A stretch of 64,000 nt of DNA from Acanthacorydalis orientalis (GCA_034766995.1 CM068315.1:13510510-13574509), one strand, 5' to 3'. Shown: positions 1 through 12,199, counted from the first letter of the stretch. Numbers and translations are program-made. Notes: generated by a model not told the origin, from the sequence alone.

Positions 1-1304
1 TCTTATCTGATTACTCGACATCATTTCGAGATTTTACGTATTTGAATTCTCAGAGAAGAAAACGAACTGAAGAATGAATGCGAAACGTTATTTTCATAAG
101 GCACATGCATGATAGTTCGATAATATCCTGAGGATACTTCAATAATATTAGGTTCGGAATTCTTGATATTTTATCAGAATGTATTTTAAATTATTTTAGA
201 ATTTGTAATTTGATAGATGAATAGCTTGTAGTAAAAAACAGGCAAATATTTAAATTATTTATATTAACATCATTATTAAAACAGATCACAAATTGTTGTT
301 TTGTACAGATTAAAGGATGTAAAAATATTATAATGTTGATGAAAATTTGTAAGATTATTCTATTTTCATCCTAAAGCTACATACAAAATTTGAAATTGAT
401 TCTGTGTACCATTTAAGAAAAAGTACAATTTGTATTTTTAATAGTTTTATTTGTGCTGTTATGTGAAAGTGTCGCAGTCAATATTATAGTAAAATATGAT
501 TTAAATAAAATAAAGAATGATTTAAATTATGTCTGTGTATAGTTTATTAATATGTAAATTTTTTTAAGGTGTTTTGGTGTGTCATCATTTTCAAAATATA
601 AATTATAATTAGTTAAAACTTTGAATTTTCAATAGTTTTATGTGTTGTTATGTGAAAATGCTGTAGACAATATATGTCAGAGCACTAAATGAAAAAAATC
701 TGAAAGGAGTATCTGAGGTGGAGGAGAGGAGGTTATAGAATTTAGAAAATAAAAGAATTTAAATAAAAATTGAAAATATGATTTGATAATCTCTATAGAT
801 CGCGATGAAGATTGACAATTGATTAGCGACTATTACTCGTATGAAAAAAATAACAGTTGGATAGATAAAAATATTGGTTAAATTTTAAAGATTTATTTAA
901 GATACTTATAAATAATAATGATTAAAAAAGGAAAGATATTCTTAAAGAGAACGAAATTATTGTGTAACAATATATACCTACAAGGAAAACATCAACGAAT
1001 GACGTACACTCTGCAAATTAATTTCATACTAGTTTCTAATATAAAAATCGCTGTTAATTTTTTCATATGAGTAATTATTTAATTAGCAGAGGACTGTATG
1101 TAATAACATTTCAGCTCATTTAGTATTTGTTAGTCCATAAATAAATATTACATCCCATTGAAAATTATTGTATAACAATATTTCAAAACCCAATATTGGT
1201 TTAATCAATTATGTATTAATATTTCGCTTCTAATCGTTTGATCACAGCTGGTTTCGCGCAGCGGATAGCTGCAAGTTAATCTATATTATTTATTAATAAC
1301 ACAC

Positions 1305-1354
<50 letters not shown>

Positions 1355-1588
1355 GATAATAAGAAATGTCAATTTTTTATATTTTTTGTAATTACGAAAT
1401 GTTATTGACCGTACTGAAAATTAAAATTGCATTGGATTAACTGATTAGGGTTTCACAACGTATCGATAGGATGTATTTGAGATAAAATATCAGATAAAAA
1501 TATTCTTTTTTCAAAATTTACAACTATCTGTATTTAATTAGGATATAGTGTATATTATTATAAATATGTCAAGATTTAAAATTTATTA
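1..1588. other. AT-rich non-coding stretch, no gene seen
   Basis: No open frame with coding character, splice structure or transposase similarity is visible on either strand. The stretch holds one (AT)n array and short T-rich runs. It may be intergenic, or an upstream intron of the receptor gene whose first recognised exon is at 10567. Confidence 0.6.
1307..1351. repeat. (AT)n microsatellite
   Basis: An uninterrupted run of alternating A and T, about 45 bp long. Similar arrays recur about twenty times in the window. Confidence 0.95.
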
Positions 1589-1592
1589 TTAA

Positions 1593-1854
1593 TACTAGAA
1601 GTACCACACCTGTCAAAATGACTCGTTTTACAATATTATTTTAAAATTCCTACTTCATGTTACACTTTTTTTTCGTAATGATGTCATGAATTTTTCAGCG
1701 ATAACTAAGAAATACCATAATGAATTTTATTTTTATTTTTTTTATTCAAAATCAAAATAATTTTGTATCATGACTACTTATACCAATACCAGTCAAAATG
1801 ACTGCTACCTGTGAAAGTGTAAAAGTGTCCTGCAACCTATTTACCGAACACGAA
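1593..1854. mobile_element. Possible TTAA-flanked MITE remnant
   Basis: A TTAA lies at 1589-1592 and another at 1855-1858. Near each end the segment carries a near-identical block, GTCAAAATGACT, at about 1612 and 1792, both in the same orientation and each near a 'TACCA' word. Subterminal repeats of this kind occur in piggyBac-like elements. The outermost bases do not form a clear terminal inverted repeat, so the boundaries are uncertain. From 1859 to 2371 I see nothing further. Confidence 0.3.
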
Positions 1855-2371
1855 TTAACCAGTATACTCGTTTTGTACAACTTCTCAGACGTTATTAGAA
1901 TTTTTACTGCGTGTCATTCAGTATGACGGTGAAAATTATCAGGAAAATTCCGGATCGATGATGGTAATGCAAAACTAATGCACTCATTAGAAAATATATT
2001 TAGTCGTTCATTTAGATCTGGACAAGTAGAATGTGTATTGAAGTTTCTATTGAATGTTGCACTCGTATTATATAATATAATAAATAATAAAAAAATAATT
2101 ATATAAGTCATAATGAACGACATATTATTTTAATTAATGTGAGGTGAGAAAAATAACTACAAATATAAATTTTATTTTATTTTTATAAGTCCTTAAAATG
2201 GCAAAACGATTGAAAATCTCTGAATTATTGGAAAAAAAAATATTAATATTGATATTTATTACTTGCACTACATTTGAAATATGAAAACTTTTAAATTTAA
2301 ATGATATTATTTATTGACACAATTATTAAAAGATATATTAATATGAATAAAAAATATAAATACGTATTATA

Positions 2372-2924
2372 TTAGGTCGGTAGGAAAATAATTGCGGATT
2401 TTGTTTTCTGAATTCTAACCTTATTTTTTTTAATGGAAATGTAATTTTTTAGTATTCATGTTAATATTATTTTAAAGTACATTTTTTGGTCTGTAATTTC
2501 ATAACATCACTTTTGGTTTTATTATTAATTTTAATTTAAATTGAACTATTGAATTAAAGATAGAAAATAAGAGCATTTGTTTTGTATGAGTTCAAAACAG
2601 GTGGTAGAGCAGTCCAAACTGCTCGTAAAGTAAACAATCACACTCTTGGTGTGGATACTGTTACGGCTCAATAGTGGTTCAAAAATTTTCGTGTTGGAAA
2701 CGAGAGCCTTGGAGATGAAGAAAGTCGCAAACGTCCTTCTTTACTTTATTACAGTTAATGAAGGTGTTAATTGAATCAGAATCACGCACAACAATTCGAG
2801 AGCTTGCACAAAAGTTAGGCGTTAGTCATCCAACATTCCTGGACCACTTAAAACTATTTAAATTAAAAAATATATAAGAATTTGGAGAAGATCAGAAACG
2901 GCAATTATTTTTCTGCCAAACTAA
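2372..2924 (+). mobile_element. Non-autonomous mariner, HTH-only family, copy A
   Basis: The element starts TTAGGTCGGTAGGAAAATAA and ends with its imperfect complement (TTATTTTTCTGCCAAACTAA in reverse sense), flanked by TA at 2370-2371 and 2925-2926. The inside, from about 2571 to 2870, decodes with stops and frameshifts into the N-terminal helix-turn-helix half of a mariner/SETMAR-type transposase: a FLYEFKTGG-like start, then QxWFKxFRxGxESLxDEE, then TTIRELAQKLGVSHPT. The sequence then jumps straight to the 3' terminus, so the catalytic half is missing. Five related copies lie at about 23641, 24449, 26671, 49886 and 56566. Confidence 0.85.
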
Positions 2925-4397
2925 TATTTATAAAAATTGAGATCATTTAGTCTTATTATTAAATGTAACATTATAACAATAATCAGTCATGGTTGATAAA
3001 TTAGTAGCCTTGTATACTGCACGACAATGAGTTAAAAAAGAATAGAAAAAAATAATGAGAGAAAGCGTGAATTATTGTACATTCTCATAAACATATGTAG
3101 ACATTTGCTAAAATGTATAAATTTGAATGATTGAGTGGTTAACTATTCGATATTGTCATATTTTCACAGTCAAGCATCTCGTAAAATGTAAAATAAGCCA
3201 AATTTCGATCAATTTTAATTAATTTCTCTAAATCTCTACAAGGAACCTTGATAAAATTGCACGAAAACATTCTCCCCTCTATAAAATAAACACACAATGA
3301 ATTTGAAATAATTCTTAACTTGTAAATATTAACTTTCAATGAATTTTTCAAATTGTTAAAAATGCTATTATTCTCAGAATGATAATATTCCATTTTTACA
3401 TACATCTTTTTTTCAATACCTTATCACACTGAGAATGATGATATCAAAATCCATAAAAATTAATATGATCCATCATTATTTATTCAACATTTTTGCTCAG
3501 AAAAATTCTTTATATTTTGTGAGATTAGTGAACATTTCATTTATGAAAGAATATAAAGATATGTTTATATTGCATGTTAAATAGTTATCCAACAAATAAC
3601 AATTAATTTATTTTAAATCTTATAAAAAAGTTTTATTGAAATATTTATATTTAACTAAAAATTTGAGTATTGAAATAAACCCTATAAAATCAATTGTCCA
3701 AAAACCCATATCTGTTACGTCTATCAGTAAAGAATTATCACATAATTTGTGCATCACAACCCTTATAATAAAACTTTTTATGAGTTTCAATTCGCTATCA
3801 ATAATAAAACGATTTTGGTTCCTTCTTATGAGTTATTAAACCGTTTATGTCTGAGAATAAACTTTTTGTCTGTCTTCACATACGAAAAGAGACGTACGTT
3901 TTTATATTTTAATAAACTGTCAGATTAAATAAAACTCGATCTAGAAATATTAAACCATTTAGAACAAACCTACTCATCGATATACTTAAAATCAGCATAG
4001 ACTTTTAAAATAGTTTTCAATGCCGGACTCTTTTTGATAAAAAAAATACAAATGAATCGATTAGTAAGGCCGTAATTTTTATGAGAGAAAGAAAAGAGCG
4101 TGTCTTTTAAAATATAAAAGACAGTTATTAATTCTCTCTTTTTGAAGCAACTGAATCGCTGGAGGAACATTCGTTTTCTATTAGTGTGTTCCGTCTATTC
4201 AATATTTCTTGTACGTAGTTAATACAGGGCAGTGACACCCGATGACTTATATTCAACCCCGAATGAACTCGTGCAACTAATATTTGATAATGACAGCTCA
4301 GTAGAGATAACTCGAGCAAATCAAGTGGTTAATGTATATAGCCCATGCTATAAATTTTCTTTATGACAAAATATGATTTTGGGTGGAGGTTCAATTC

Positions 4398-4433
<36 letters not shown>

Positions 4434-4774
4434 TCCAATAGTTTTTAACACATTAATCGATTGCATCTGTTTACATAATTATCTTCTAGTAACCAAAAAA
4501 AAATGTGTCTTACTAAACAAACTTTTTTATATAAATATATTTTTTATTCTTAATTACATAATTCGTATCGGCAAAAAAAGGGGATACACATATAAAAAAG
4601 TGTTTATTTAAATTTATATTAAGAATATAAGAAAATAGTTTTTGAAAAAATCTTCATTTATATCGAAAATTTACATTTTTTTAAAGAAAATTGAAACCAG
4701 CATATTTTAAAGAAGAAACTAAAAAAAACAAATGATCCAAAAGGATAAAGACTATCAGAATAATATTTGAATTA
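2925..4774. other. Non-coding stretch with repeat debris
   Basis: No gene is recognised. About 3420-3560 is a decayed half-copy of the palindromic dispersed repeat (CATTATTTATTCAACATTTT followed by a TGCTCAGAAAAATTC block). There is an (AT)n run at 4401-4431. A slightly GC-richer patch at 4130-4320 has short open frames but no splice context or similarity that I can name. Confidence 0.55.
4401..4431. repeat. (TA)n microsatellite
   Basis: About 31 bp of uninterrupted alternating T and A. Confidence 0.95.
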
Positions 4775-5731
4775 CAAGGGTCGTATGAAAAGTATGGTAA
4801 AAAGCAAGTTAAACACCGTTCTTTGGAAAGATTGATTTTATTTCTCAACATAATCTCCATTGATGACTATACACTTAGTCTAACGAGTCTGCAAATACCC
4901 ATTAACGGCGGGGATGACATTCTCATTCGACAAGAATTTCTTCTCATTGAGCCAAAATTACAAGTTTGGGAAGAGCAAGAATTAATACGGAGTCAAGCCT
5001 GGAGAATAGGAAGGATGAGGAATCAATTCAAAGCTTAATTCGTCGGTCCAGCGAGTCTGCAAAATACGCATTGACGGCGGCCATGACATCATCAGTCGAC
5101 TAGAATTTCTTAAAATTTTCAAGTTTGGGAAGAGGAATAAGTTTCTTTGGGCAAAGTTCGAAGAATATGGTGGATGAGGAATCAATTCGAACCCTAATTT
5201 GTGTAATTTTGTCAATGCGACTGTAGATTTGTGGGACAGCGTGTAATCCTGGTGAAAGAATACTTTTTTGTGCAACAATCTTAGCTGTTTTTGTTTTAAT
5301 TCTTTTTTCAAACGGTCCAATAATGTTTCATAATATACTTCTGTTATTGTTCTTCTCTTTGTTAAAAAGCTGATCAGGATGATTCCTTGCGATCCCAAAA
5401 ATCAGTGGCAATTATCTTCCCAGCCGACAAAACGGTCTTCGGTGCACTTTCACCAGTCACTGTCTACTGCTTCGACTCATGTGAGTAGTGGTGGATCTAT
5501 GTTTCATCCACGGTGAGAAATCGACGCAAAAAGGTTTGCTCGTTTTTTCCATTTTTGCGCCAATTGCTACAATTTTCTCTTCAAACATCTCTAGAATGTG
5601 AACAACGCGTCACTTCTGGCTAAAATTTCGCCTATGCTAGTTTGAAAAGTGACACTTGATAGTCATGACGTTACCAAATGAATGAGGGCGCCATATCATA
5701 GAAATTTACTCAATTTGTCAAACGACCCTCA
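4775..5731 (-). mobile_element. Mariner element, catalytic-half-only, minus strand
   Basis: Terminal inverted repeats CAAGGGTCGTATGAAAAG (left) and GTCAAACGACCCTCA (right) are flanked by TA at 4773-4774 and 5732-5733. The minus strand decodes to the catalytic part of a mariner transposase: a GIILISFL strand (usually GIILIDYL), an FFHQD block (the HQDN region), then LIPHPPYS and LFLFPNLKI. The N-terminal helix-turn-helix region is absent; just after the expected start the sequence jumps to the RRFLTVDETW region. A block of about 160-168 bp at the 3' coding end is tandemly duplicated (compare 4884-5030 with 5052-5190), which repeats the LIPHP.YS motif in the broken frame. The + strand element at 53900-54910 is of the same family and has the same kind of N-terminal deletion. 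It is inactive. Confidence 0.85.
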
Positions 5732-6139
5732 TAAAATTATAAACCAGCCATTTTTTAAAATCTACCTGAAGATTCATCACAAATCCACTGAACAACAAAA
5801 TATTGGTAATTCAAAAGGGCAAAAAAGATTAAAAAACTTACTCTTTTTCTTTTTACTCGTAAGTAATGAATCTTCACTTTCCTTGACGCATAGTTTATAT
5901 TTCTAATTAAAATTGTTCAATAATTAATTATTAACATTTCTTATTTTACTTATACACATTTAATGACGATGTCTCATCATCTGATGAAACCTCATCCCAA
6001 ATAAATTAGTCTACTTCATGGAATTTTTTTTAGTGGATAAATTTGATTTTGTATATATCCAAGGGGTCTTCACCCTCTGCTTGCTGTATTTGTTCACTTG
6101 TCAATCATAAGCATCCACATAAAAAATTCGACATCATGG

Positions 6140-6142
<3 letters not shown>

Positions 6143-6175
<33 letters not shown>
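6143..6175. repeat. (TA)n microsatellite
   Basis: About 33 bp of alternating T and A. Confidence 0.95.
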
Positions 6176-6178
<3 letters not shown>

Positions 6179-6273
6179 AGTCTCTTTATATAAACATTCT
6201 GTCACATAGATTATTTTTTGCAACGTAGGTTTTATAAAGTTTTCTAGGGATAATTTTGATTTAATATATACAG

Positions 6274-6276
<3 letters not shown>

Positions 6277-6304
<28 letters not shown>
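6277..6304. repeat. (AT)n microsatellite followed by (TG)n
   Basis: An alternating A/T run followed by ATATGTGTGTGTGAGGTCA, which is one arm of an inverted repeat whose other arm is at about 7066-7083. Confidence 0.9.
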
Positions 6305-6307
<3 letters not shown>

Positions 6308-6310
<3 letters not shown>

Positions 6311-7083
6311 TGTGTGTGTGAGGTCATTCTAGTAAAAATTTAAAATTTCCTATTTGTGTTTTTGAATATTCTCTCTACAATTTTTCGATATACAGCAACT
6401 TAAAATTTCAGAATGAACCAAAACAATGTAGGTCACATCTTGAATGAATATATGTTTGTAAACTGCTCTATATATTTATTCAGTGCACTAATTTCGTCAA
6501 AGACATCACTATTATCTTAAAGGATTATATTATATGAGTTGATCAAAGTGTTTAAACATATATGACATGGCAACTAAATGTTATTGTTATTTCTCTAACA
6601 CATCGAAGCGAAAACAGAAAGCGATTTGAATGAAGCCGAGCAGAAATTTTCGATGCTGTACTCGTGAGATAAGAATAGCTTATAAAGTGATGAAAGTAAC
6701 ATGTGTTCATGGATTTTACTTGTGTTTCACTACATTGACAGTATAGTTTTATTCCCAGTCTGCAGAAAAGATAGATCTTTCGGAAATGTATTTTTTTTCG
6801 ACTATTAATATATAGTGAGTTGTATTTTCTGTATTCGATTTAGATAAAAATCGAATTGATATAAGAAGAATAATAGAATTTAAAAAAATACCTTTATTTC
6901 AAAAATAATAACTAATCTATTAACTACAATGAAATAGTAATAAATAATATTTTAATATGATTTTTTTTTCATTCCGTAAACTAAAAAGAAATCTTTTCGA
7001 TTCGAGAAATCTATCCGAAAAAAGATATTCTATATTTACAGATGAGAAGTTTCACTTCAACCGAGCGTGACCTCACACACACA
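6308..7083. repeat. Inverted repeat pair about 775 bp apart
   Basis: TGTGTGTGTGAGGTCA at about 6309-6325 is the reverse complement of TGACCTCACACACACA at about 7068-7083. The arms are 16 bp and partly simple sequence. They could be terminal repeats of a decayed element or coincidence; no transposase is visible between them. Confidence 0.35.
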
Positions 7084-7090
7084 TTTTTTT
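7030..7090 (+). repeat. Terminal part of an unclassified dispersed repeat family
   Basis: The segment AGAAGTTTCACTTC followed by a CGAGCG/CGCGCG-like word, a CACACACA-like tract and T7 ATT matches the end of the longer repeat copies at 12130-12185 (same strand) and 21185-21240 (opposite strand). Confidence 0.5.
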
Positions 7091-7532
7091 ATTAATCAAA
7101 AATACTTAAATTACTCTATATTTTGAATAAAAAAACATTCAGATAATGATAAAAAATATGTTTTAGCATCAATCAAATTTACGTTCCACTTTATCAGTTA
7201 GATTTTAACCAATTATCGTTTCGAATCGTACGAATTTCATCGATAAACATTCATTGAAAAGGATTCGAAACTGAACAGAAGTACCGGAATAATATTTGTA
7301 CATATACAACTAAACAATTTTAATCAAACCACTAACGAACATTGTACGCTATTGTTGATTTTAAACCAGTTATTTCAGCACTGATGAATTTGCGGTATGT
7401 GAAAAATTAGTTTAATTGCACATGACTCGATACGTTGTCGAATCAAAATGCTTGCGGTGGTGTGTTGATTGTGCTTACGCCTAATAAATGATATATCGAT
7501 AATCGATACATCCGGATGTCTTCATCTATTCA

Positions 7533-7535
<3 letters not shown>

Positions 7536-7593
<58 letters not shown>
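7536..7593. repeat. (AT)n microsatellite
   Basis: About 58 bp of alternating A and T. Confidence 0.95.
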
Positions 7594-7601
<8 letters not shown>

Positions 7602-8239
7602 CTATTCAGGCACCTCAATAAACTGGGATAATTCAGTTCCATTTAGTTGTGTATCTTATTACTGTGCTTAATTATTGTCTGTAGAGTATTTTCCACTGTT
7701 TAAATAATAAATCAATTACTAGAAATATAAGAAATTGAATAAGGTGCGACTTTTCATAAAAAGACGGTTCCGGGAAATTTCAGCTGTGAAGTAATAAAAA
7801 GAACTTGTCTAGGTTTTTCTAGGTAATTAATCTGTTATTGTAGATTATGTGGTACAAGAAGTATTTTTTAGTTTTGCTATGGAGTTTGAAATCACTTAAG
7901 CTTGTCAGGTTCAAGTAAAATTGAAATAAGTTCAGAATTTAAAATAATTGAAAGAGTGGATTGGAATTTTGTTTTTGATCTTTTATTGAAGTGGCTAAAG
8001 TGAAAGAATATTCAATAGAAATTTGGTACATGATAATCTATTAACGTAAGTTGGAAAAAAGTAACTGTTAAATAGCAAAAAAATGAAAATTGTTTTTTAA
8101 AACAGTAGACAGCATAGTTAAAATATATAAAGTTTGTAAGAGTATTGTAAATAAACATGAACCGGGCGCCCGAGAACAACAACAACAACGTCAGAAGATC
8201 ACTGAATAGTGACAATGAGAAAACGTAATAGACGCTTGA

Positions 8240-9010
8240 CAGGACTAGAAATAACGATATAAGTTAACGAAATTCGAAAAAAGCCTCTTAGTGTTTCAAC
8301 TTAAACGATGGTTAAATGAGGATAGTATGAAAGGCTTGTATGGAAGGATAGCTGTACGAAAACCCTTACTTCGACCAATAAAAATCGAAAAAAGCTTGAA
8401 TATGTAAAACAATATGAAAACTGTACTACCACTGATTGTAAATATGTTTTATAGAGTGACGAATCAAAATTTAAAGTTTTTGATTGAAAAAGACGTGTCT
8501 TATCCGCAGATCAGCTGGAGAGCAGATGTCAAGTCAATGTATAATTTCATCCGTTAAACATGTTGGGGATCTATGATGGTGTGGGGATGTTTTTCGGGCA
8601 CTGGTTTAGGAGATCTTGTTAAAATCGAAAAGAAACTAAACAAGAATATATTGAAAAAGCATGCTTTAGTTTCTGGAGCAAGGATTATTGGAAAATGATT
8701 CGTTTTTCAACAGGGCAACGATCACAAACACACATCCAAATTGTGTATAAGCTTCCTGAAGCAAATGGAAATAAAGAAAAATGTTAAAATGATGGTTTGG
8801 CCTCCATAGTCATCCGATGTCAATCCTATAGAGCTCTTGTGGAATAGACTTATTCGAAATGTTCGAAAGACGTGTCCAGCATCACAGTAGGATCTTTGGA
8901 AAATATTATCTTTGAAAAAATGAAGAAAAATAAATCCGGAAACATTGGAAAAACTTATAAATAGAATGGCTCGAATATGCGTAGCATTCATCAAAAATAA
9001 GGTGGTCACA
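8240..9010 (+). pseudogene. Decayed Tc1-family transposase
   Basis: Reading across several stops and frameshifts, the + strand gives the order typical of Tc1 transposases. Around 8395 is a KRLEYVKQY-like stretch. Around 8450 is WSDESKF, seen as 'SDESKFKVFD', with the second catalytic-core strand. Around 8578 is MVWGCF, eroded. Around 8715 is FQQGNDHKHTS, where the usual Asp of FQQDND is Gly. Around 8800 is MVWPP with a stop in place of Gln, then SxDVNPIELLW. Around 8890-9000 is the usual C-terminal tail. At least four in-frame stops are present, so it cannot make transposase. I did not find convincing terminal repeats; the true ends may lie outside these bounds. Confidence 0.8.
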
Positions 9011-9204
9011 TTAATGAATCTAATATTTAAATATAAAATTAGTTTTTATGCTTTTTTCTATAATTTGCATTTTAACGTTACACTAAACATACATATAAAA
9101 AAATTAAGCATATAATTTATTTATATACGAGATATAGGACACTGGCTTATAGAAAGAGAATTACCTGAATACTTATTAGTTGTGTAGTGTGCGTGTATGC
9201 ATGC

Positions 9205-9269
<65 letters not shown>

Positions 9270-9367
9270 TATGCCTCAGTTATCTGATCTCCGTGTACGC
9301 GGATTTTTACACAACTTATCGAGAAAGTTTAACATAACTGTTTACAAATTATTGTGTTTCACTTAGG
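9011..9367. other. Non-coding stretch with (AT)n array
   Basis: Flank of the Tc1 remnant, followed by a GTGTGCGTGTATGC tract and then a pure AT array at 9207-9267. Nothing else is seen. Confidence 0.6.
9207..9267. repeat. (AT)n microsatellite
   Basis: About 61 bp of alternating A and T, next to a short GCGTGTATGC stretch. Confidence 0.95.
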
Positions 9368-9604
9368 TTGTCCTATGGCCCTATTGATGATTACGATTAC
9401 GCTCCTATGTTGAATATTCTCCGTATTCATACGTTAGAATCTCGCCGAACAATTCAAGATCTAGCCTTTTTATACAATATTGTGAACTTGCGATTCGATT
9501 CGCCGGAAATATGTAATCTTATAAGGAGACCCAACAGGCCTACAAGGAACACGGAAATTTTCTATGTTTTTTGTATTTTGTCGCATCAATTACGGTGTAC
9601 ATAG
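9368..9604 (+). pseudogene. C-terminal fragment of a non-LTR retrotransposon ORF2
   Basis: A 78-codon open frame carries LESRRTIQDLAFLYNIVN, then a proline-glutamate patch (SPEICNLI) and FYVFCILSHQL. The order LxSRR..Dl.FLy.ivn..idsPel...i....P.R......f.v........s is what I know from the C-terminal tails of insect jockey/I-type reverse transcriptases. The upstream reverse transcriptase and endonuclease domains are absent, as expected for a 5'-truncated LINE insertion. The frame begins at a TTG, not a real start. It is a dead fragment, not a host gene. Confidence 0.65.
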
Positions 9605-9769
9605 TTGGCTTCTAGGTTAGGTGTTGGAGCTTTGGAGCTTTATAGGTTTGAAACTTTAGGGTGTCACACGGGCAAGCAAAAAAACGCACATCCTTAAATA
9701 GTTTAGTTGATCAGATGTTCTCGTTATGTTTACCATATATTTTTTCTTATTTTTTTTCGATTTTCCCGT

Positions 9770-10090
<321 letters not shown>

Positions 10091-10092
10091 TA

Positions 10093-10095
<3 letters not shown>

Positions 10096-10125
<30 letters not shown>
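10096..10125. repeat. (AT)n microsatellite
   Basis: About 30 bp of alternating A and T just outside the right palindrome arm. Confidence 0.9.
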
Positions 10126-10128
<3 letters not shown>

Positions 10129-10347
10129 TATACTTGCATATGAAATTTATATTTTTGTCTTTTATGTGCAACGTTCCGATCTGTACATGTTTAATGATTG
10201 ACGTCCTGTCCTTACCTGTAGTCCGATTTTAGAAAAGGTACGAAAAATAGATAAACTTAGAGATGAACTTCGAACAAGAAAACTCTCAAATTATAAGATT
10301 TGTACGAGTCTTCAGTTTAGTGATCGGTAATTGAACTATGGTGTATG

Positions 10348-10351
<4 letters not shown>

Positions 10352-10393
<42 letters not shown>
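10352..10393. repeat. (AT)n microsatellite
   Basis: About 42 bp of alternating A and T, 170 bp upstream of the TSP1 exon. Confidence 0.95.
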
Positions 10394-10395
<2 letters not shown>

Positions 10396-10566
10396 AGTAA
10401 ATATCCTATTTATAAAGTACCGTACATCAAATTTGGACAAGACAGACATCACAACATTGTAGCATGGTAAAACGGTCGCGGGAGACTGATCTTAAGCGAA
10501 TTGTGGGAGAATGTCAGGACAAAAGCGAGACATATAACGAGACAAATGTGGTTTCCGTTGTTACAG

Positions 10567-10697
10567 AGTCAGACACGGGAGGATGGGGCGAATGGAGCTC
10601 GTGGACGCCGTGCACGACTTCCTGTGCAGGAGGAACTCGTAACAGACACCGCTTCTGTGACTCGCCGCCGCCACGATACGGAGCTAAATTCTGTGAG
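10567..10697 (+). CDS. TSP1/CUB transmembrane protein, exon carrying the first part of the TSP1 repeat
   Basis: This exon encodes GGWGEWSSWTPC, TTSCAGGTRNRHRFC and a final FCE, the front of a thrombospondin type-1 repeat with the tryptophans and first cysteines in place. It ends at a consensus donor (GAG|GTAAGC) in phase 0. The next exon (22981) supplies GPAVETEKC, the usual end of a TSP1 repeat. The 5' edge is uncertain. I chose the pyrimidine-rich acceptor TTTCCGTTGTTACAG ending at 10566, but the frame stays open upstream to about 10416, so acceptors at 10517 or earlier are possible. An ATG at 10464 is in frame but has no signal peptide after it and is probably not the protein start. The signal peptide and any earlier domains must lie on upstream exons that I could not find. 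Confidence 0.85.
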
Positions 10698-10719
10698 GTA
10701 AGCAGGTAGATATTTACAC

Positions 10720-10720
<1 letters not shown>

Positions 10721-10766
<46 letters not shown>

Positions 10767-10770
10767 TACA
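10721..10770. repeat. (AT)n microsatellite at the start of the 12.3 kb intron
   Basis: An alternating A/T run about 24 bp downstream of the exon donor. Confidence 0.9.
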
Positions 10771-10899
10771 GAGAAAGAGAAGGATATGTTTCTAACATAA
10801 TTTAAACTGTACGGAATTAACTATACTAGATAACTTTAACGAAAGCGTTGAAATTAGCCAAATTTAAAAACATATGTACCATACATTATTATCTATTAA

Positions 10900-11100
10900 A
10901 ATGTACATTAATTGCTTGATTTTATCGAAAATTTACTTTCATAAATAAATTCTTTTCTTACACCACACAACTGTACACTTTTTCTGATCAAAAATATATT
11001 TTCTATTAGAAAATATTTTTTGTAGTATATAAGTTAAAAAAAGAATAAATTAGTGAAAGTGAATTTAAGCTACGGTGTTAGAACTGTATTGTAGCAATCT
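10900..11100. repeat. Palindromic dispersed repeat, short copy
   Basis: The left arm AATTTACTTTCATAAATAAA at about 10930 pairs with the right arm AATTAGTGAAAGTGAATTTA at about 11050, followed by GCTACGGTGTTAGAACTGTATTG. This is a compact version, with a shortened centre, of the repeat described in full at 38000-38340. Confidence 0.65.
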
Positions 11101-11208
11101 ATCATCAAAACACGCTGTTTAATAATGTAAAAAATGTAGCAACTGTTAGATAATATGTTTTTTGCATCAATAATAAACTCTATTTTATAATATAAATATT
11201 AATTTTTC

Positions 11209-11672
11209 AAGTGAAACTTTTATATCGAGAGTAAACCCGTTCGCACGCGTCACAAAATGTGTAAAGTCTCAACGGGTCACGAAATCTTAGTCACAGAGAA
11301 ATGTAGCGGAAATGCGATGCGAACATTCGCGGTAGCAGAATTAGTAGCTTCTCGCTCCCGAAGTACCCGTGTGTCATATAATATATACACTCATCATAAA
11401 TAATATAATAATATTATTATTATTAGTGAAAATCAGCTTATTTTACTGTGAATACGTTGTTTAGAATGTACTATTTATAGTACATATATTTTTCTGTTTG
11501 AAGTTTCCATGAAAACATCAATGTTTTGATGTTTGACAGCTAATCAAACAAATTCGAAATACACCATATCGAGAATTTTTGAAGTGAAACTTTTATATCG
11601 GGGGTAAACCTGTTTGCACGCGTTACAAAATCTGTATTGCCCCAACGCGACTCGAAATCTTAGTCGTGGCGT
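11209..11672 (+). repeat. Direct repeat of about 90 bp, two copies 370 bp apart
   Basis: AAGTGAAACTTTTATATCG followed by a GTAAACC.GTT.GCACGCGT-like stretch and CGAAATCTTAGTC occurs at about 11210-11300 and again at about 11582-11672, with roughly 85% identity by eye. The sequence between and after the copies (to 11820) has short open frames that match nothing I know. It may be the 5' part of the unclassified element whose other portion is at 11830-12185. Confidence 0.6.
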
Positions 11673-11829
11673 GGGACTACGGAAATGGTGGGTAAAAGTT
11701 GAGTTTTCTCTGCCATCAATGAGTACTGTATTGGAAGATAATACTTCAACACTCAATACTTGTCGAGTGAGGTGGCATCGCAAAAGGAAAAAGCAAAAAA
11801 GTCTTCCAAAATACTAGAGCAGGGCAGCT

Positions 11830-12185
11830 CGCGTTGAAATATCGACGAAAGCGTTACTTGAGAGTGGTTCTCTGTCAAAACTTATCAACTGTTGATAATA
11901 GTACTCAACCTATAGATTCGAACAATTATAAAAGATTCGCAGTACCAGGAGCTAGCAATCAGCCGATGATAAATGCAAGTGAACTCAATATTCTGTACAG
12001 TAATTTCAGTCATTATAAAAATGCTCATAAAGAATTTATAAAAAATATTATTTTCATTAAACAGAAAATAGTTTTTCATAAAAATTAGTAATAATATCTT
12101 ACTCTTTATAGCCTCTTATATTCTTATACAAATCGCACAGAAGTTCCACTTCGACCGCGCGGGTATTCAAGCACATACTTTTTTA
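11830..12185 (+). repeat. Unclassified dispersed repeat, plus copy
   Basis: About 280 bp here recur in inverted orientation at 21185-21475. Shared blocks include GATAAATGCAAGTGAACTCA, then ATTCTGTACAGTAATTTCAG, a TATTCTTATAC word, and the end block AGAAGTTCCACTTC plus CGCGCG. A third, truncated copy is at 7030-7090. No transposase or reverse transcriptase is recognised in it. Confidence 0.7.
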
Positions 12186-12199
12186 TTGCAAATCCTTAA

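Larger units (their letters stand above)
5732..8010. other. Non-coding stretch with AT arrays
   Basis: No gene is recognised on either strand. The stretch contains three (AT)n arrays, a pair of distant inverted repeats (6308 and 7083) and one end of an unclassified repeat family (7030-7090), each listed separately. The patch around 6600-6760 is less AT-rich but carries no open frame longer than chance. Confidence 0.55.

Noticed and set aside
1914..5038. Short frames of 63-88 codons at 1914, 3139, 3636, 3970, 4128 and 4823
   Set aside because: Within chance expectation for AT-rich DNA, or part of a mariner (4823).
8722..9009. 95-codon minus-strand frame
   Set aside because: It is antisense to the Tc1 remnant, whose + strand carries the recognisable transposase motifs.
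9368..9604. Host gene of 78 codons
   Set aside because: The sequence matches the C-terminal tail of non-LTR retrotransposon reverse transcriptases and lacks a proper start.
10464..10566. ATG at 10464 as the start of the TSP1 protein
   Set aside because: No signal peptide follows, an extracellular domain needs one, and a better splice acceptor lies at 10566. The frame also stays open upstream of the ATG.
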